A program made the translations under genes and the position numbers. From assembly GCA_965198825.1 (NCBI GenBank), contig CBDAQB010000001.1, positions 868,001-932,000 on the forward strand: a DNA stretch of 64,000 nt, given 5' to 3'. Below the pieces are notes generated by a model, which did no database searches, had not been told where the DNA came from, and saw only the letters and a list, made by a program, of their open reading frames with translations. Position 1 is the stretch's first letter. The number at the start of each line of letters is the position of its first letter. Shown in pieces: positions 17,673-26,101 of the stretch. The stretch is from BOG-908 sp965198825. Its GTDB lineage: Bacteria > Pseudomonadota > Alphaproteobacteria > Acetobacterales > Acetobacteraceae.

Positions 17673-18310
17673 TTTGATCGATTGGGCACACAGCAGATGG
17701 ATTTGCCATCGGCCGATAACGTCGTACTGGCGCAGTGCCTAAAACAGGTGATTGCCGCTAGATCACAGCAAGCGCGGGTTCGGGTAGGTAAAGCCCTTAG
17801 ATTTCGTTACGTCCGGTTCGAAACTGCAAAGTCTCCGACATGACGTGTTGTTCGACCGCCCACTTTTTCGCAGCCGATCGCCGGTTCGCCTACCGCAACC
17901 TTGTAGAACTAGCGGCCGCCCCATCCTGCGGCAGCGATTGTAGTCGTGGCTGGTCTGTGTCTCTGCAGGCATCCTCCCTGCCGTTGCGCCCAAGCCGTTG
18001 ATGCAGCCGGCTCGGCCCAAAGAGTTTTGAAACCGGACTAGGACTTTTCTCGTAACGTTTTTTGGTGTCGCCAGCCTCCGACGTGCGCCTGCTTTGCTCA
18101 GGAACGTTCTCCAAACGCCGCTTTGAAACTCTCGTCCGGATGACCTAGATAACATGGTCTCAGTGTTTCCTGGGAACGCCTGCGCGTTGTGCTCACTCGT
18201 GCACCCCGCTAAGGTCCGCACCTAAATGGTGCCGAAGGACGCTCCCTCGGCGTCGCAGAACATGTCGAGTAGAGGACGCCCATGCCTACCTTGCCGCCGT
18301 CGGATCTTCT
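17673..18310. other. 638-bp region without a supported gene
   Basis: Between gapR and the FkbM gene I find no convincing coding region. A minus-strand reading frame at 17763-18221 (152 codons, GTG start) is arginine- and serine-rich with no recognisable motif, and is probably chance. A GGTTCGAAAC string near 17814 resembles a tRNA T-loop, but no flanking T-stem or cloverleaf can be drawn. The promoter of the glycan operon starting at 18311 must be here. Confidence 0.5.
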
Positions 18311-19345
18311 TTGACTTTCATTTCACACGCCCAGAACGCAGAGGATGTGGTGCTTTGGCGCGCGCTGGGGCACATCCAAAAAGGGTTCTACATCGATGTT
18401 GGTGCTTGCGAGCCCGACGCCGAGAGCGTCACGGCGGCGTTCTATGAGCGTGGCTGGACAGGCATCAATATAGAACCGTCCCCGGCGGCGTTCCGACGCC
18501 TTGCCGAGGCTCGCGCTTTGGACATCAATCTGGAAGTGGCTTGTGGCGAACTGGATGGTGAAGCGGCTTTCCTGCTTGTGGACGGCGGCAATGGACTATC
18601 GACGTTGCAACTCGCGGCCCAGGAAACGCTCGAGCGGGAGGGCTGGACAACTGAGAGCCGAATGGTCCGGGTCCGCCGGCTCGCCGACATCTGTCAGGAA
18701 TATGTCCATGGTGATATCCATTTTCTGAAGATCGACGTCGAAGGCGCCGAAGCTGCTGTGTTAGAAGGGTGCGACTTCGATCGGTGGCGCCCGTGGGTGA
18801 TTGTCGTGGAAGCCACGCGCCCGAATGATCCTGCGCCAGCTTTCCAAGAGTGGGAGCATCTACTTCTCGGTGCGCGCTACATGCTGGCCTATGCCGACGG
18901 GTTGAACCGCTTCTACGTGGCCGAAGAACATAATTTCCTCGTTGAGCGGCTCGGAAAGCCGCCGAATGTGTTTGATAATTATGTCGGCGTGGGGGAAGCC
19001 CGTGCACGGCACGGACTTGCGGCATCCAGCGCGCGTGGTGAGCGCACGGAGGCTCGCCTAGCGGCTGCCGATGCACGAGTGGCGGCGCTGGAATTGCGTC
19101 TTTCGGAAGTACAGGATCGGTTGACCATCCTCGCAGCCGAGCGTGACGCAGCGGTGCAGGAAATGTTCGAAGCGAACAGGGTGGCTGCGATTACTGCGCT
19201 GCAGCGGCAAAGTCTGATTGACCAATCACGGGTGCAGCCGATTGTTGTTGACCCATCCCTGCCGACGGTGGAGGCTTTGCTCAACAGCACATCTTGGCGT
19301 GTCACAGCGCCCATGCGTGCCCTGGTTCGGCTGTTCAAGCGGTGA
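18311..19345 (+). CDS. FkbM family methyltransferase with C-terminal coiled coil
   Basis: A 344-residue SAM-dependent methyltransferase of the FkbM family, probably O-methylating a sugar or glycan. The methyltransferase part (about 1-215) has QNAEDVVLWRAL, GFYIDVGACEPDAESVT (SAM loop), NIEPSPAAFRRL and FLKIDVEGAEAAVLEG. Residues about 235-295 form a predicted coiled coil rich in Ala, Arg and Glu. The C-terminus ends in NSTSWRVTAPMRAL, a tail I know from surface-glycan glycosyltransferases and methyltransferases. No ATG or GTG fits, so TTG at 18311 is proposed. The stop overlaps the next gene's GTG. Confidence 0.83.
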   Translation: MTFISHAQNAEDVVLWRALGHIQKGFYIDVGACEPDAESVTAAFYERGWTGINIEPSPAAFRRLAEARALDINLEVACGELDGEAAFLLVDGGNGLSTLQLAAQETLEREGWTTESRMVRVRRLADICQEYVHGDIHFLKIDVEGAEAAVLEGCDFDRWRPWVIVVEATRPNDPAPAFQEWEHLLLGARYMLAYADGLNRFYVAEEHNFLVERLGKPPNVFDNYVGVGEARARHGLAASSARGERTEARLAAADARVAALELRLSEVQDRLTILAAERDAAVQEMFEANRVAAITALQRQSLIDQSRVQPIVVDPSLPTVEALLNSTSWRVTAPMRALVRLFKR

Positions 19346-21540
19346 CACTGGCATCTCCCGAGGGCCTCAACTTCAGCAACCTGGACGCCGAGATTTGCGT
19401 CATTGGGCGGTGCGACTTCAACTCTGGCATAGGCGCCATGACGTATGCCGCCTGCGAAATGCTGTCACGAGCCTATCCGACATGCATCCTCCCAACAGAC
19501 CCATCATTGCGAAACGGCCCTGCGGTCTTCTTGCCGAACGGGAGGCACATTCCAGTCTGCCATAATCCGAACTCCATTAAAGTTTCCTTGTTTTGCGACG
19601 TGCTTTGGAATGGAGTGCACGACCGTAATTTTCTTCTCGTCCCGCAAGACAGTCTTCGCATCGCTTGGATCGTATTCGACTCAGACGTGCTCCCGGCGAT
19701 GTGGGTAGACATTCTGAACAACCGCTTTGACCTGCTGCTCGTCACCAGCCCGCATCTCCTGGCAACAGCGCAACGTTCAGGCGTGGACATTCCAGCCGCC
19801 TGCATGCCTATTCCACTCGACCTTGCGGGCGCTCTGGCCGCTTCGACGCCCCGGCGGCCGTCAGGCTTAGTACGCTTCGGATCAGTCGCTGCCTTCCACC
19901 CGCGCAAGAACACCGCTGCTGTAGTCGACGCCTTTGCGGCGGCTTTCCGCAAGCGCAGTGATGTGTCGCTTGTTCTGCATTCCAACCTCGCCTTCGCCGG
20001 CATGGATGCCAGTCTTCGCACTCTCATCCAGCAGGCCGGCGCCGCGAATATCACGCTCAGCCATGCAGCTTTGCCGGCTGCCGAAAAAGACAATCTGCTT
20101 CGAGAGTTCGACGTCTTCGTGAATTGCTCACGCGGGGAGGCCTACTCTATCGGCCCACGGGAAGCCCTCGCGACTGGCTGCGCGCTCGTTCTATCCGACA
20201 TAGGGGGCCATGCCGATCTTCGCGGTATTCCGGGCGTGTTCCTGATCCCAGCAGAAATCGAGATGCCGGCACGTTATCCGGAAATCGATAACATGGTGGT
20301 TGGTCGCCAACGCACGCCTACTCTGGCAGCGATCCAGAAAGCCCTTGTTGAAGCGCGGGAGTTCGCCCTCTCACCGGCGTTCGAGGATACCATGCGCGCC
20401 CGCCGTACTGCTGCCGCGCAATGGAGCTTCGACACTCTGGCGACGCCATTCGCTGCGCTGATGGATCCCGCACTCAAGCTGTTCCGCAAGGCTGTACGCC
20501 CGAATCAAGACGTCATCGTTCCAAAAGGGTACGAGCGGACGGTTACCCGTCATTTGGGCTCGCGCGCGTCACGCTTCCGCCATGTCAACAGGCTTGTGAC
20601 ACTAGGTCATGATGGCGGCTTTTTTTCCATCTTCAATGCCTTCATCTCTCACGCTGTCTGGGGCCAACGTGAGGACCGTTGCCATGCCGTTCTACCGGAT
20701 TGGGACGTAGGCCGCATGCTTGCCGCGCAAGGCTCGAAACCGATGTTGAGCTTTTGCTACGGCCGCCCCGAAGATGGCAACATCTGGTGCCGTCTCTTCG
20801 AGCCTATCTTCGGTTTTAGTGCGGCCGAAATGAACGATCCTGACATTCTCTACGAGCGCGCTACCAGGCCGACATACGTGCACAACGAGCTGTGCGAGCC
20901 GAAGATGACCTATGTGCACGCCTATAAACTTTATGGCAGCCCCGAATTCTCAGCCTGGCGGAGACAATACCATGACGTATTTGCTCGGCACGTGCGACCT
21001 CGGGCGGACTTGCTCGCCGACATTGAGAGCTTTGCGGCCCGGCATTTTGAAGGACGACTTGCGATAGCGGCGCATGTCCGTCATCCCAGTCACACGGTAG
21101 AGCAGCCTGGCGCAGTCATCGCTCACGAAGACGCTTACATTGCGCAAATCTACAAAACTCTCGCCGAACACGGTCTGTCACCGAACGACGATGGCTTCAC
21201 GATCTTTTTGGCTACGGACCAGGAGCGTGTCGTTAGCCGCTTCCGCCACATCTTTGGTGAGCGTGTCGCGTGCCTTTCTGGCGTCAGGCGCACCAGTGAC
21301 GCGGAGGATGCCGCCTATGGCGTTCTATCCGAGAAGGAAAAGCATGGCGACGGCCATCAACTTCAACACCTGGTGGCGGCTAACCGAAGCGCCTGGTCGC
21401 TTTCGATGGCTGAGGAGGTCATACGGGATGCCTGGTTGATGGCACGCTGCAATGTCTTGCTCCATGTGGTAAGTAACGTGTCCACGGCGGCGTCGTACAT
21501 AAACCCGGATTTGGAGATGGTGTTCTGCAAAGCCGCTTGA
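19342..21540 (+). CDS. GT4 glycosyltransferase fused to a NodZ/GT23-like fucosyltransferase domain
   Basis: A 732-residue two-domain enzyme. Residues about 15-390 form a GT4 glycosyltransferase: FNSGIGAMTYAA, LRIAWIVFDSD, RFGSVAAFHPRKN, and the donor-site region NCSRGEAYSIGPREALATG. From about residue 400 a second domain follows with IAAHVRHPSHT (about 574-585), FLATDQERVVSRFRHIFG, and EVIRDAWLMARCNVLLHVVSNVS near the end (not quoted in full). This order resembles GT23/O-fucosyltransferase proteins such as NodZ (HVR, LATD, then a late acidic-Ser/Asn motif). The next gene encodes a GDP-fucose-synthase-like enzyme, which fits a fucosyl donor. A GTG start at 19342 overlaps the FkbM stop. The second-domain assignment is by motif only. 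Confidence 0.72.
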   Translation: MTLASPEGLNFSNLDAEICVIGRCDFNSGIGAMTYAACEMLSRAYPTCILPTDPSLRNGPAVFLPNGRHIPVCHNPNSIKVSLFCDVLWNGVHDRNFLLVPQDSLRIAWIVFDSDVLPAMWVDILNNRFDLLLVTSPHLLATAQRSGVDIPAACMPIPLDLAGALAASTPRRPSGLVRFGSVAAFHPRKNTAAVVDAFAAAFRKRSDVSLVLHSNLAFAGMDASLRTLIQQAGAANITLSHAALPAAEKDNLLREFDVFVNCSRGEAYSIGPREALATGCALVLSDIGGHADLRGIPGVFLIPAEIEMPARYPEIDNMVVGRQRTPTLAAIQKALVEAREFALSPAFEDTMRARRTAAAQWSFDTLATPFAALMDPALKLFRKAVRPNQDVIVPKGYERTVTRHLGSRASRFRHVNRLVTLGHDGGFFSIFNAFISHAVWGQREDRCHAVLPDWDVGRMLAAQGSKPMLSFCYGRPEDGNIWCRLFEPIFGFSAAEMNDPDILYERATRPTYVHNELCEPKMTYVHAYKLYGSPEFSAWRRQYHDVFARHVRPRADLLADIESFAARHFEGRLAIAAHVRHPSHTVEQPGAVIAHEDAYIAQIYKTLAEHGLSPNDDGFTIFLATDQERVVSRFRHIFGERVACLSGVRRTSDAEDAAYGVLSEKEKHGDGHQLQHLVAANRSAWSLSMAEEVIRDAWLMARCNVLLHVVSNVSTAASYINPDLEMVFCKAA

Positions 21541-22475
21541 AGGACGAGGTAAATACGCGGGTCGTCATCACGGGTGGTTCCGGCATGGTTGGCCAGGCAC
21601 TTGCGGCCGAGCTCGGTACAAATGGTTACGAGCACGTCACTATACTCACGCGCGATGATGTCGACCTGATGGACGCGCCCGGAACGGAGGCAGTCTTTCG
21701 CACCATAGAGCCGAACATCGTCTATCATTTGGCTGGTCGCGTGCATGGCATTATGGGAAATCTGGCTGGGCAAGGGCAAGCTTATTTACAGAACATCCGG
21801 ATCAACACGAACGTTGTTGAGGCGGCAAGACTAGCCGGCGTTCGCAAAATCGTCGCCATGGGTTCGACTGCTATCTACTCCGACAGCGCGCCGCGACCGT
21901 TCCGTGAAGAGCACATATGGACTGGTGCGCCGCATGGATCGGAAGCCGCATATGCCCACGCCAAGCGCGCGATGCTGGCACAACTAGAGGCCTACCGCGA
22001 CGAGTATGGTCTGGATTACGCCTATTGCATTGCGACCAACATGTTTGGTCCGAACGACCGCTTCGATGAGCGCAACGGTCACGTCATTCCATCGCTTCTC
22101 TCCAAATTCGAGCGCGCCTTGCGAACCGGGGACGCGGTAGAGGTTTGGGGTAGCGGTGTACCCAGGCGCGATTTCCTTTACGCGCCCGATGCAGCGCAGG
22201 CACTGCGCCTGATCGGAGAGCGCTTCTCCGGTGCGATTAATCTGGCTACCGGCGTGTCCGTTTCCATAGCCGAGGTTGTGACATTAATGGCGAAAGTCAT
22301 TGGGTTCACCGGTGCGGTCCGGTGGGATCGTAGTAAGCCGGATGGACAGATGTTGCGTGACTACGATGTCTCCCGGCTTCGCGGGCTGGGCTTTACGCCC
22401 GCGCACGACCTCAGCTTAGCGCTTGGCCAAACCTTCTCCTGGCTGAGGAATCACCTGGAAGAAGCACGGCGCTGA
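21537..22475 (+). CDS. NAD-dependent epimerase/reductase, GDP-L-fucose-synthase-like
   Basis: A 312-residue short-chain dehydrogenase of the extended type. The Rossmann loop is VVITGGSGMVGQAL. The catalytic Ser is in AMGSTAIYSD, and Y-x3-K is in EAAYAHAKRAM. The stretch LAGRVHGIMGNLAG...NIRINTNVVEAARLAGVRK and the CIATNMFGPNDRFD loop are close to GDP-L-fucose synthase (Fcl/WcaG). That enzyme epimerises and reduces GDP-4-keto-6-deoxymannose. GDP-mannose 4,6-dehydratase, which makes that substrate, is not in the window. The proposed TTG at 21537 overlaps the preceding stop (TTGA); no better start is close. It could alternatively act on another nucleotide sugar. Confidence 0.75.
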   Translation: MKDEVNTRVVITGGSGMVGQALAAELGTNGYEHVTILTRDDVDLMDAPGTEAVFRTIEPNIVYHLAGRVHGIMGNLAGQGQAYLQNIRINTNVVEAARLAGVRKIVAMGSTAIYSDSAPRPFREEHIWTGAPHGSEAAYAHAKRAMLAQLEAYRDEYGLDYAYCIATNMFGPNDRFDERNGHVIPSLLSKFERALRTGDAVEVWGSGVPRRDFLYAPDAAQALRLIGERFSGAINLATGVSVSIAEVVTLMAKVIGFTGAVRWDRSKPDGQMLRDYDVSRLRGLGFTPAHDLSLALGQTFSWLRNHLEEARR

Positions 22476-22712
22476 CGCAGTGAGGTCGATCCGACAGCTC
22501 GACAAGCACCGCAACAGAACTTCTTACTGCAATCCTGTAGTCTCCAGGGTTAGCGCTTAGACGCTATCGGCAATTGCTTCCACGTCTCAGTAACTTGCGT
22601 TTGCAGCAGCGTGTAGCGCGATCTTCTGCCGGGTTGTCTGAAGAACAGACGTGAAGCACTGCGTGTCACTATCGCTCAGGCGAGCGCCCGGACTTTCCGA
22701 GAGAGTTTGCGG

Positions 22713-23576
22713 TTACCTCTCTAAGAGCCGGTCGCCCAACCGGATACTCTGCCCTTCCCGCACACTCGGCATCATGTTCATCCCTGCAGGCGCCAGGACG
22801 ATGATCGTTGAGCCGTGCTCAAACCAGCCCATCTCATCGCCTTTGTTCAGGACAACATCGCATCCGTAATTGCGCTGGAATGGCGGACGGCCGCCGCTGT
22901 CGAGTGGCAGGAAGCTGAGCCGGATACCGGAGACCAGAATGGCGGCGACCGCAACCAGAGTGAGCTGCTGGTCGTTTTCAGCCAGCCTGGAGCGCACGAC
23001 GACGCGTTCGTTACGGCAGAAGAGACGTGCGACGCGGCGCAGGGTGGGCGGGTTGACGTTCCAGCGGTCCCCAAAGATATGGCGCACATGGTTGACCTTG
23101 CAATCATAGGGCGCGTGGAAGCGGTGATACATGGATGAGGTGAGGCGAAGGGTGATGTAAGTGCCGCCTTCGAGGCTTGCCGCATCGTCCGCGTCGCCCA
23201 GCAGGTCGGTCAGCGCATATTCCATGCCTTTGACTTGCAGGAGTTGACCGCTTCGAACGATGCCTGAAGCACCCACGATGGCGTCGCAGGGGCTGGTGAG
23301 AACGTTGGGGTTCGGATCGATGTATCTCGCGCCGGGCTTCAGGCGCCGCGTGAAGCAATCGTGCATGCTACGAAAGTTCGAGCGCTCGGCATCCGATAGG
23401 TCTAAATCGGCGAATGCGCGCCAGATCCTTAGTGCGGCTGCGCATACCAGCGGGTTTTCGCTCCGGCTGATCCGGCCAACCAAGTGGCTGGCAAGGCGGC
23501 GTGGTATGTGATTGGTAAGCGCGTAATTGAGCGCGTCGATTTGGGCGAGCTTCGATAAGGTGGCGCGGACTGTCAT
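22713..23576 (-). CDS. psd: Phosphatidylserine decarboxylase
   Basis: Psd decarboxylates phosphatidylserine to phosphatidylethanolamine and is a membrane-associated pyruvoyl enzyme. It has 287 residues, similar to the longer family branch. Family blocks are the FTRRLKPGAR region, LTSPCDAIVGASG, VKGMEYALTDLLGD and RLTSSMYHRFHAPYD. Self-cleavage site residues HGST occur at about 254-257, so Ser256 should become the pyruvoyl group and divide the chain into a large beta and a small alpha subunit. It is divergent from the aminotransferase gene with only 35 bp between starts. pmtA, which would methylate its product, lies 2.5 kb away. Confidence 0.93.
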   Translation of the reverse strand: MTVRATLSKLAQIDALNYALTNHIPRRLASHLVGRISRSENPLVCAAALRIWRAFADLDLSDAERSNFRSMHDCFTRRLKPGARYIDPNPNVLTSPCDAIVGASGIVRSGQLLQVKGMEYALTDLLGDADDAASLEGGTYITLRLTSSMYHRFHAPYDCKVNHVRHIFGDRWNVNPPTLRRVARLFCRNERVVVRSRLAENDQQLTLVAVAAILVSGIRLSFLPLDSGGRPPFQRNYGCDVVLNKGDEMGWFEHGSTIIVLAPAGMNMMPSVREGQSIRLGDRLLER

Positions 23577-23611
23577 CGGGTCACATCGTGTTTGGTTTTG
23601 GAGGCTGATGC

Positions 23612-25435
23612 ATGCTGCCAGGATTGATGTCGGTGACGCCTGTCGTAGCGGGTGCTGCGGCTTTCGGCGCGCTTTTCACCAAAGGACGTGCGCGGTTGGA
23701 ACTGTCGCGTGCGAAGCACCCGTCGCTGGCAGGGCATGCGCGGTGGTCGCGGCGGATTGCCGGGTGGATCCCGTTCTATGATTACGACGACGCGAAGTTC
23801 TTCCGATGCGACGGTGCACCGGATGATGTGGCGCTTCGTCGGCGCGAAGGTTTCGCCAGGCTCGCCGATCTCTATCGTGAGCGCTTTGCGCGCACGGCAG
23901 CGCTGACGGCCGAGAGCCGCGACGCCATCTCGGACCTGCAATTCACCAGCAGCTATCGGGTACCGTTCCAATTCAGCAAGCGGGTAAGGGAGAAACTTGC
24001 CGCCGGATCGTTCCTGAAATCCGCGCAAGGCGTCACGGTGACCGACATCGACGGTAATGTGCTTTACGACCTCACCGGCTCCTATGGCGTCAATTTGTTC
24101 GGACACGACTTCTACAAGCAATGCATGCAGGCGGGCGCCGAGCGGGTACGTGATCTTGGAGTCATGCTCGGCGCCTATCATCCGGTAGTAGCGGAGAATG
24201 TCTCGCGGCTGCGCGACATTTCGGGTCTGGCCGAGGTGTCCTTCCACATGTCGGGCACTGAGGCTGTGATGCAGGCCGTTCGTTTGGCACGGTATCATAC
24301 GGGGCGCCGCCGGCTCGTGCGGTTCTGTGGCGCTTATCATGGCTGGTGGGGCGACGTGCAGCCGGGTGTCGGTAATCCCATACCCGCCGACTCTACGCTG
24401 ACGCTGGCCGAAATGTCGGAGCGAACGCTGAGGGTCCTGGGGCGCCGCCGCGACATTGCCTGCGTACTGATCAATCCCTTGCAGGCACTGCATCCTAATA
24501 ATGGTGCGCCATCCGACTCGACATTGGTCGATAGCAGCAGGCGGGCCCATTTCGATCGTGAGGCCTATGCCGCCTGGCTGCGCAAGCTGCGCGCCGTGTG
24601 CGACGAGCGCGGCATCGTGCTGATCTTCGACGAGGTATTCGTCGGCTTTCGTCTGGCTCCGCATGGCGCTCGTGCTTATTTCGGCGTGCAACCCGACATG
24701 ATCACCTATGGCAAGACTCTGGGGGGCGGACTCCCGGTTGGCGTTTTGTGCGGAAAGAAGGCACTGATGCGCAGGTTCCGCGACGACCGCCCAGCGGATA
24801 TTTGCTTCGCCCGTGGCACCTTCAATGCGCATCCGCATGTCATGGGTGCGATGAACGAATTTTTGCACCGTGTCGAGGACGCGGACATCCAAGCTTTTTA
24901 CGAAGACATTGACGCGCGCTGGAACGGCCGGGCTGCCAAGCTGAACGCCATGCTGGTGCATGCCGACTTGCCGGTGCAGGTGGCGAACCTGTCGAGCATC
25001 TGGACGGTCTTTTATACCGCGCCCTCGCGCTATAATTGGATGCTGCAATATTACCTGCGCGCGGAAGGGCTGGCGCTGAGCTGGGTCGGCACGGGGCGGC
25101 TGATCTTTTCACTCAATTACACCGATGCCGACTTCGACGCCGTTGCTGCGCGGTTCGTTGTTGCGTGCCTGGCTATGCAACGTGATGGCTGGTGGTGGGT
25201 AGCAGAGGGTGCGACGAACAAATCGCTTAAGCGGCAGGTGCTTCGGGAGTTGGTTGGGGTGGCGGTTGGAAGAAAGAAGGTAAGGAAGGCCTTCTTTTTT
25301 GAAAAAAAGAAGCAAAAAACTTCTACCCTTTGGGCTAGGCCTTCACCAAGATCTCGGTCCCAAAGTCGCAAAAGTTTTTTGGTTCTTTTTTTCAAAAAAG
25401 AACTTCTGACTTCCTTTAGTGCCCGGCCTCCATAG
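23612..25435 (+). CDS. Class III PLP aminotransferase/aminomutase-like protein with repeat-derived C-terminus
   Basis: A 607-residue fold-type I PLP enzyme of the class III aminotransferase group, closest by motif to glutamate-1-semialdehyde aminomutases. Blocks are YDLTGSYGVNLFGHDF, FHMSGTEAVMQAVRLAR, FCGAYHGWWGD, FDEVFVGFR and MITYGKTLGGGLPVG with the PLP lysine at about K368. An N-terminal extension of about 110 residues precedes the usual start, perhaps with a membrane-proximal helix. The ATG has a strong GGAGG-type site 8 bp upstream. The last 50 or so residues, rich in Lys, Phe and Ser, are translated from a copy of the dispersed palindromic repeat, and the frame then overlaps the convergent gene by 20 bp. 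Substrate is unknown; neighbours suggest lipid metabolism. Confidence 0.8.
   Translation: MLPGLMSVTPVVAGAAAFGALFTKGRARLELSRAKHPSLAGHARWSRRIAGWIPFYDYDDAKFFRCDGAPDDVALRRREGFARLADLYRERFARTAALTAESRDAISDLQFTSSYRVPFQFSKRVREKLAAGSFLKSAQGVTVTDIDGNVLYDLTGSYGVNLFGHDFYKQCMQAGAERVRDLGVMLGAYHPVVAENVSRLRDISGLAEVSFHMSGTEAVMQAVRLARYHTGRRRLVRFCGAYHGWWGDVQPGVGNPIPADSTLTLAEMSERTLRVLGRRRDIACVLINPLQALHPNNGAPSDSTLVDSSRRAHFDREAYAAWLRKLRAVCDERGIVLIFDEVFVGFRLAPHGARAYFGVQPDMITYGKTLGGGLPVGVLCGKKALMRRFRDDRPADICFARGTFNAHPHVMGAMNEFLHRVEDADIQAFYEDIDARWNGRAAKLNAMLVHADLPVQVANLSSIWTVFYTAPSRYNWMLQYYLRAEGLALSWVGTGRLIFSLNYTDADFDAVAARFVVACLAMQRDGWWWVAEGATNKSLKRQVLRELVGVAVGRKKVRKAFFFEKKKQKTSTLWARPSPRSRSQSRKSFLVLFFKKELLTSFSARPP
25286..25412. 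repeat. Dispersed palindromic repeat, copy B (complete, inverted type)
   Basis: Left arm hairpin CTTC...GAAG at 25291-25312, followed by CAAAAAACTT. Right arm hairpin GTTC...GAAC at 25382-25403, preceded by AAAAGTTTTTTG. It lies inside the 3' end of the aminotransferase reading frame and just before the end of the convergent membrane-protein gene. The arm types are swapped relative to copies A and D. Confidence 0.85.
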
Positions 25436-26045
25436 CCTCTTCCGAAAACTCGTCGTCCTCTTGCTCGTACTCGCGACGGTTCAGCAGAGCCAAAGGGGCA
25501 CTGCGATACAGCATGATGTCGTTGAAGGGGTCGGTGATGATCTTGGTTGCCCAGACTAGGCCAGTCTGCACGTCCTTAATGATGAAAAGCTGGATGGTGC
25601 GGAAAAGCAGCCCAGCGCATCCGATGGCAAGCCAAAGGATTCCCAGATGGTGCGCGAAGGCGAGCACATTCTCCGGTGGGCGGCACAGGCCAAGCGCTGT
25701 GGGATCGATGACCAGGAGGAGTGGCGAGAGAGCCCAGACGGACATGAGAACAATCTTGCGGCGGAGATTATAGCCGACCTTGATCTCCTCCTTGTACTCG
25801 TGTGAGGCGTCGTTTACGACGTCGTACGTCTTCGGCTCGAACACCAGATGGCCGATCTGGCGGCTGGTCATCGAGACAAGCCAGGCCAAGAGCGCTGCCA
25901 GGGCAGGATCCTTGAAGAGCAGCAGGTAAGCACAAACGAAGCTCGATGCACTGAGCAGGTGCAACGATTGGTTCACCAGGCTGTGGTGGTAGTAGCGGTG
26001 ATCGTCCCATCGTTGAATGCGGAGAAGCTCTAGAAAGCCGGACAT
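25416..26045 (-). CDS. Small polytopic membrane protein, possibly Mpo1/DUF962-like
   Basis: A 209-residue protein with about four hydrophobic segments: LLSASSFVCAYLLLF, ALAALLAWLVSM, IVLMSVWALSPLLLVI and LGILWLAIGCAGLLF. A short N-terminal soluble part contains HHSLVNQSLH and a later GHLVFEP. This H-N-H...GH-x2-FE spacing is reminiscent of the Mpo1/DUF962 family, metal-dependent enzymes of fatty-acid alpha-oxidation. The match is partial and by eye only. The acidic C-terminus (EYEQEDDEFSEEAMEAGH) is unusual. It lies 56 bp downstream of pmtA on the same strand and is likely cotranscribed, which suggests a lipid role. Confidence 0.5.
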   Translation of the reverse strand: MSGFLELLRIQRWDDHRYYHHSLVNQSLHLLSASSFVCAYLLLFKDPALAALLAWLVSMTSRQIGHLVFEPKTYDVVNDASHEYKEEIKVGYNLRRKIVLMSVWALSPLLLVIDPTALGLCRPPENVLAFAHHLGILWLAIGCAGLLFRTIQLFIIKDVQTGLVWATKIITDPFNDIMLYRSAPLALLNRREYEQEDDEFSEEAMEAGH

Positions 26046-26101
26046 CGATGTTCCTTTTGCGGCATAACGGGGGGCGAGTTCGGCTCAGGCCTAGCCTTAG
26101 C

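Noticed and set aside
17814..17823. GGTTCGAAAC resembling a tRNA T-loop
   Set aside because: The flanking bases do not form a T-stem, and no acceptor or anticodon arm can be drawn.
17763..18221. 152-codon minus-strand reading frame in the gap before the FkbM gene
   Set aside because: GTG start, no ribosome-binding site, arginine-rich sequence with no motif.
23573..25048. 491-codon antisense reading frame across the aminotransferase gene
   Set aside because: The plus-strand frame shows clear PLP-enzyme motifs; the antisense frame is a high-GC shadow without motifs.
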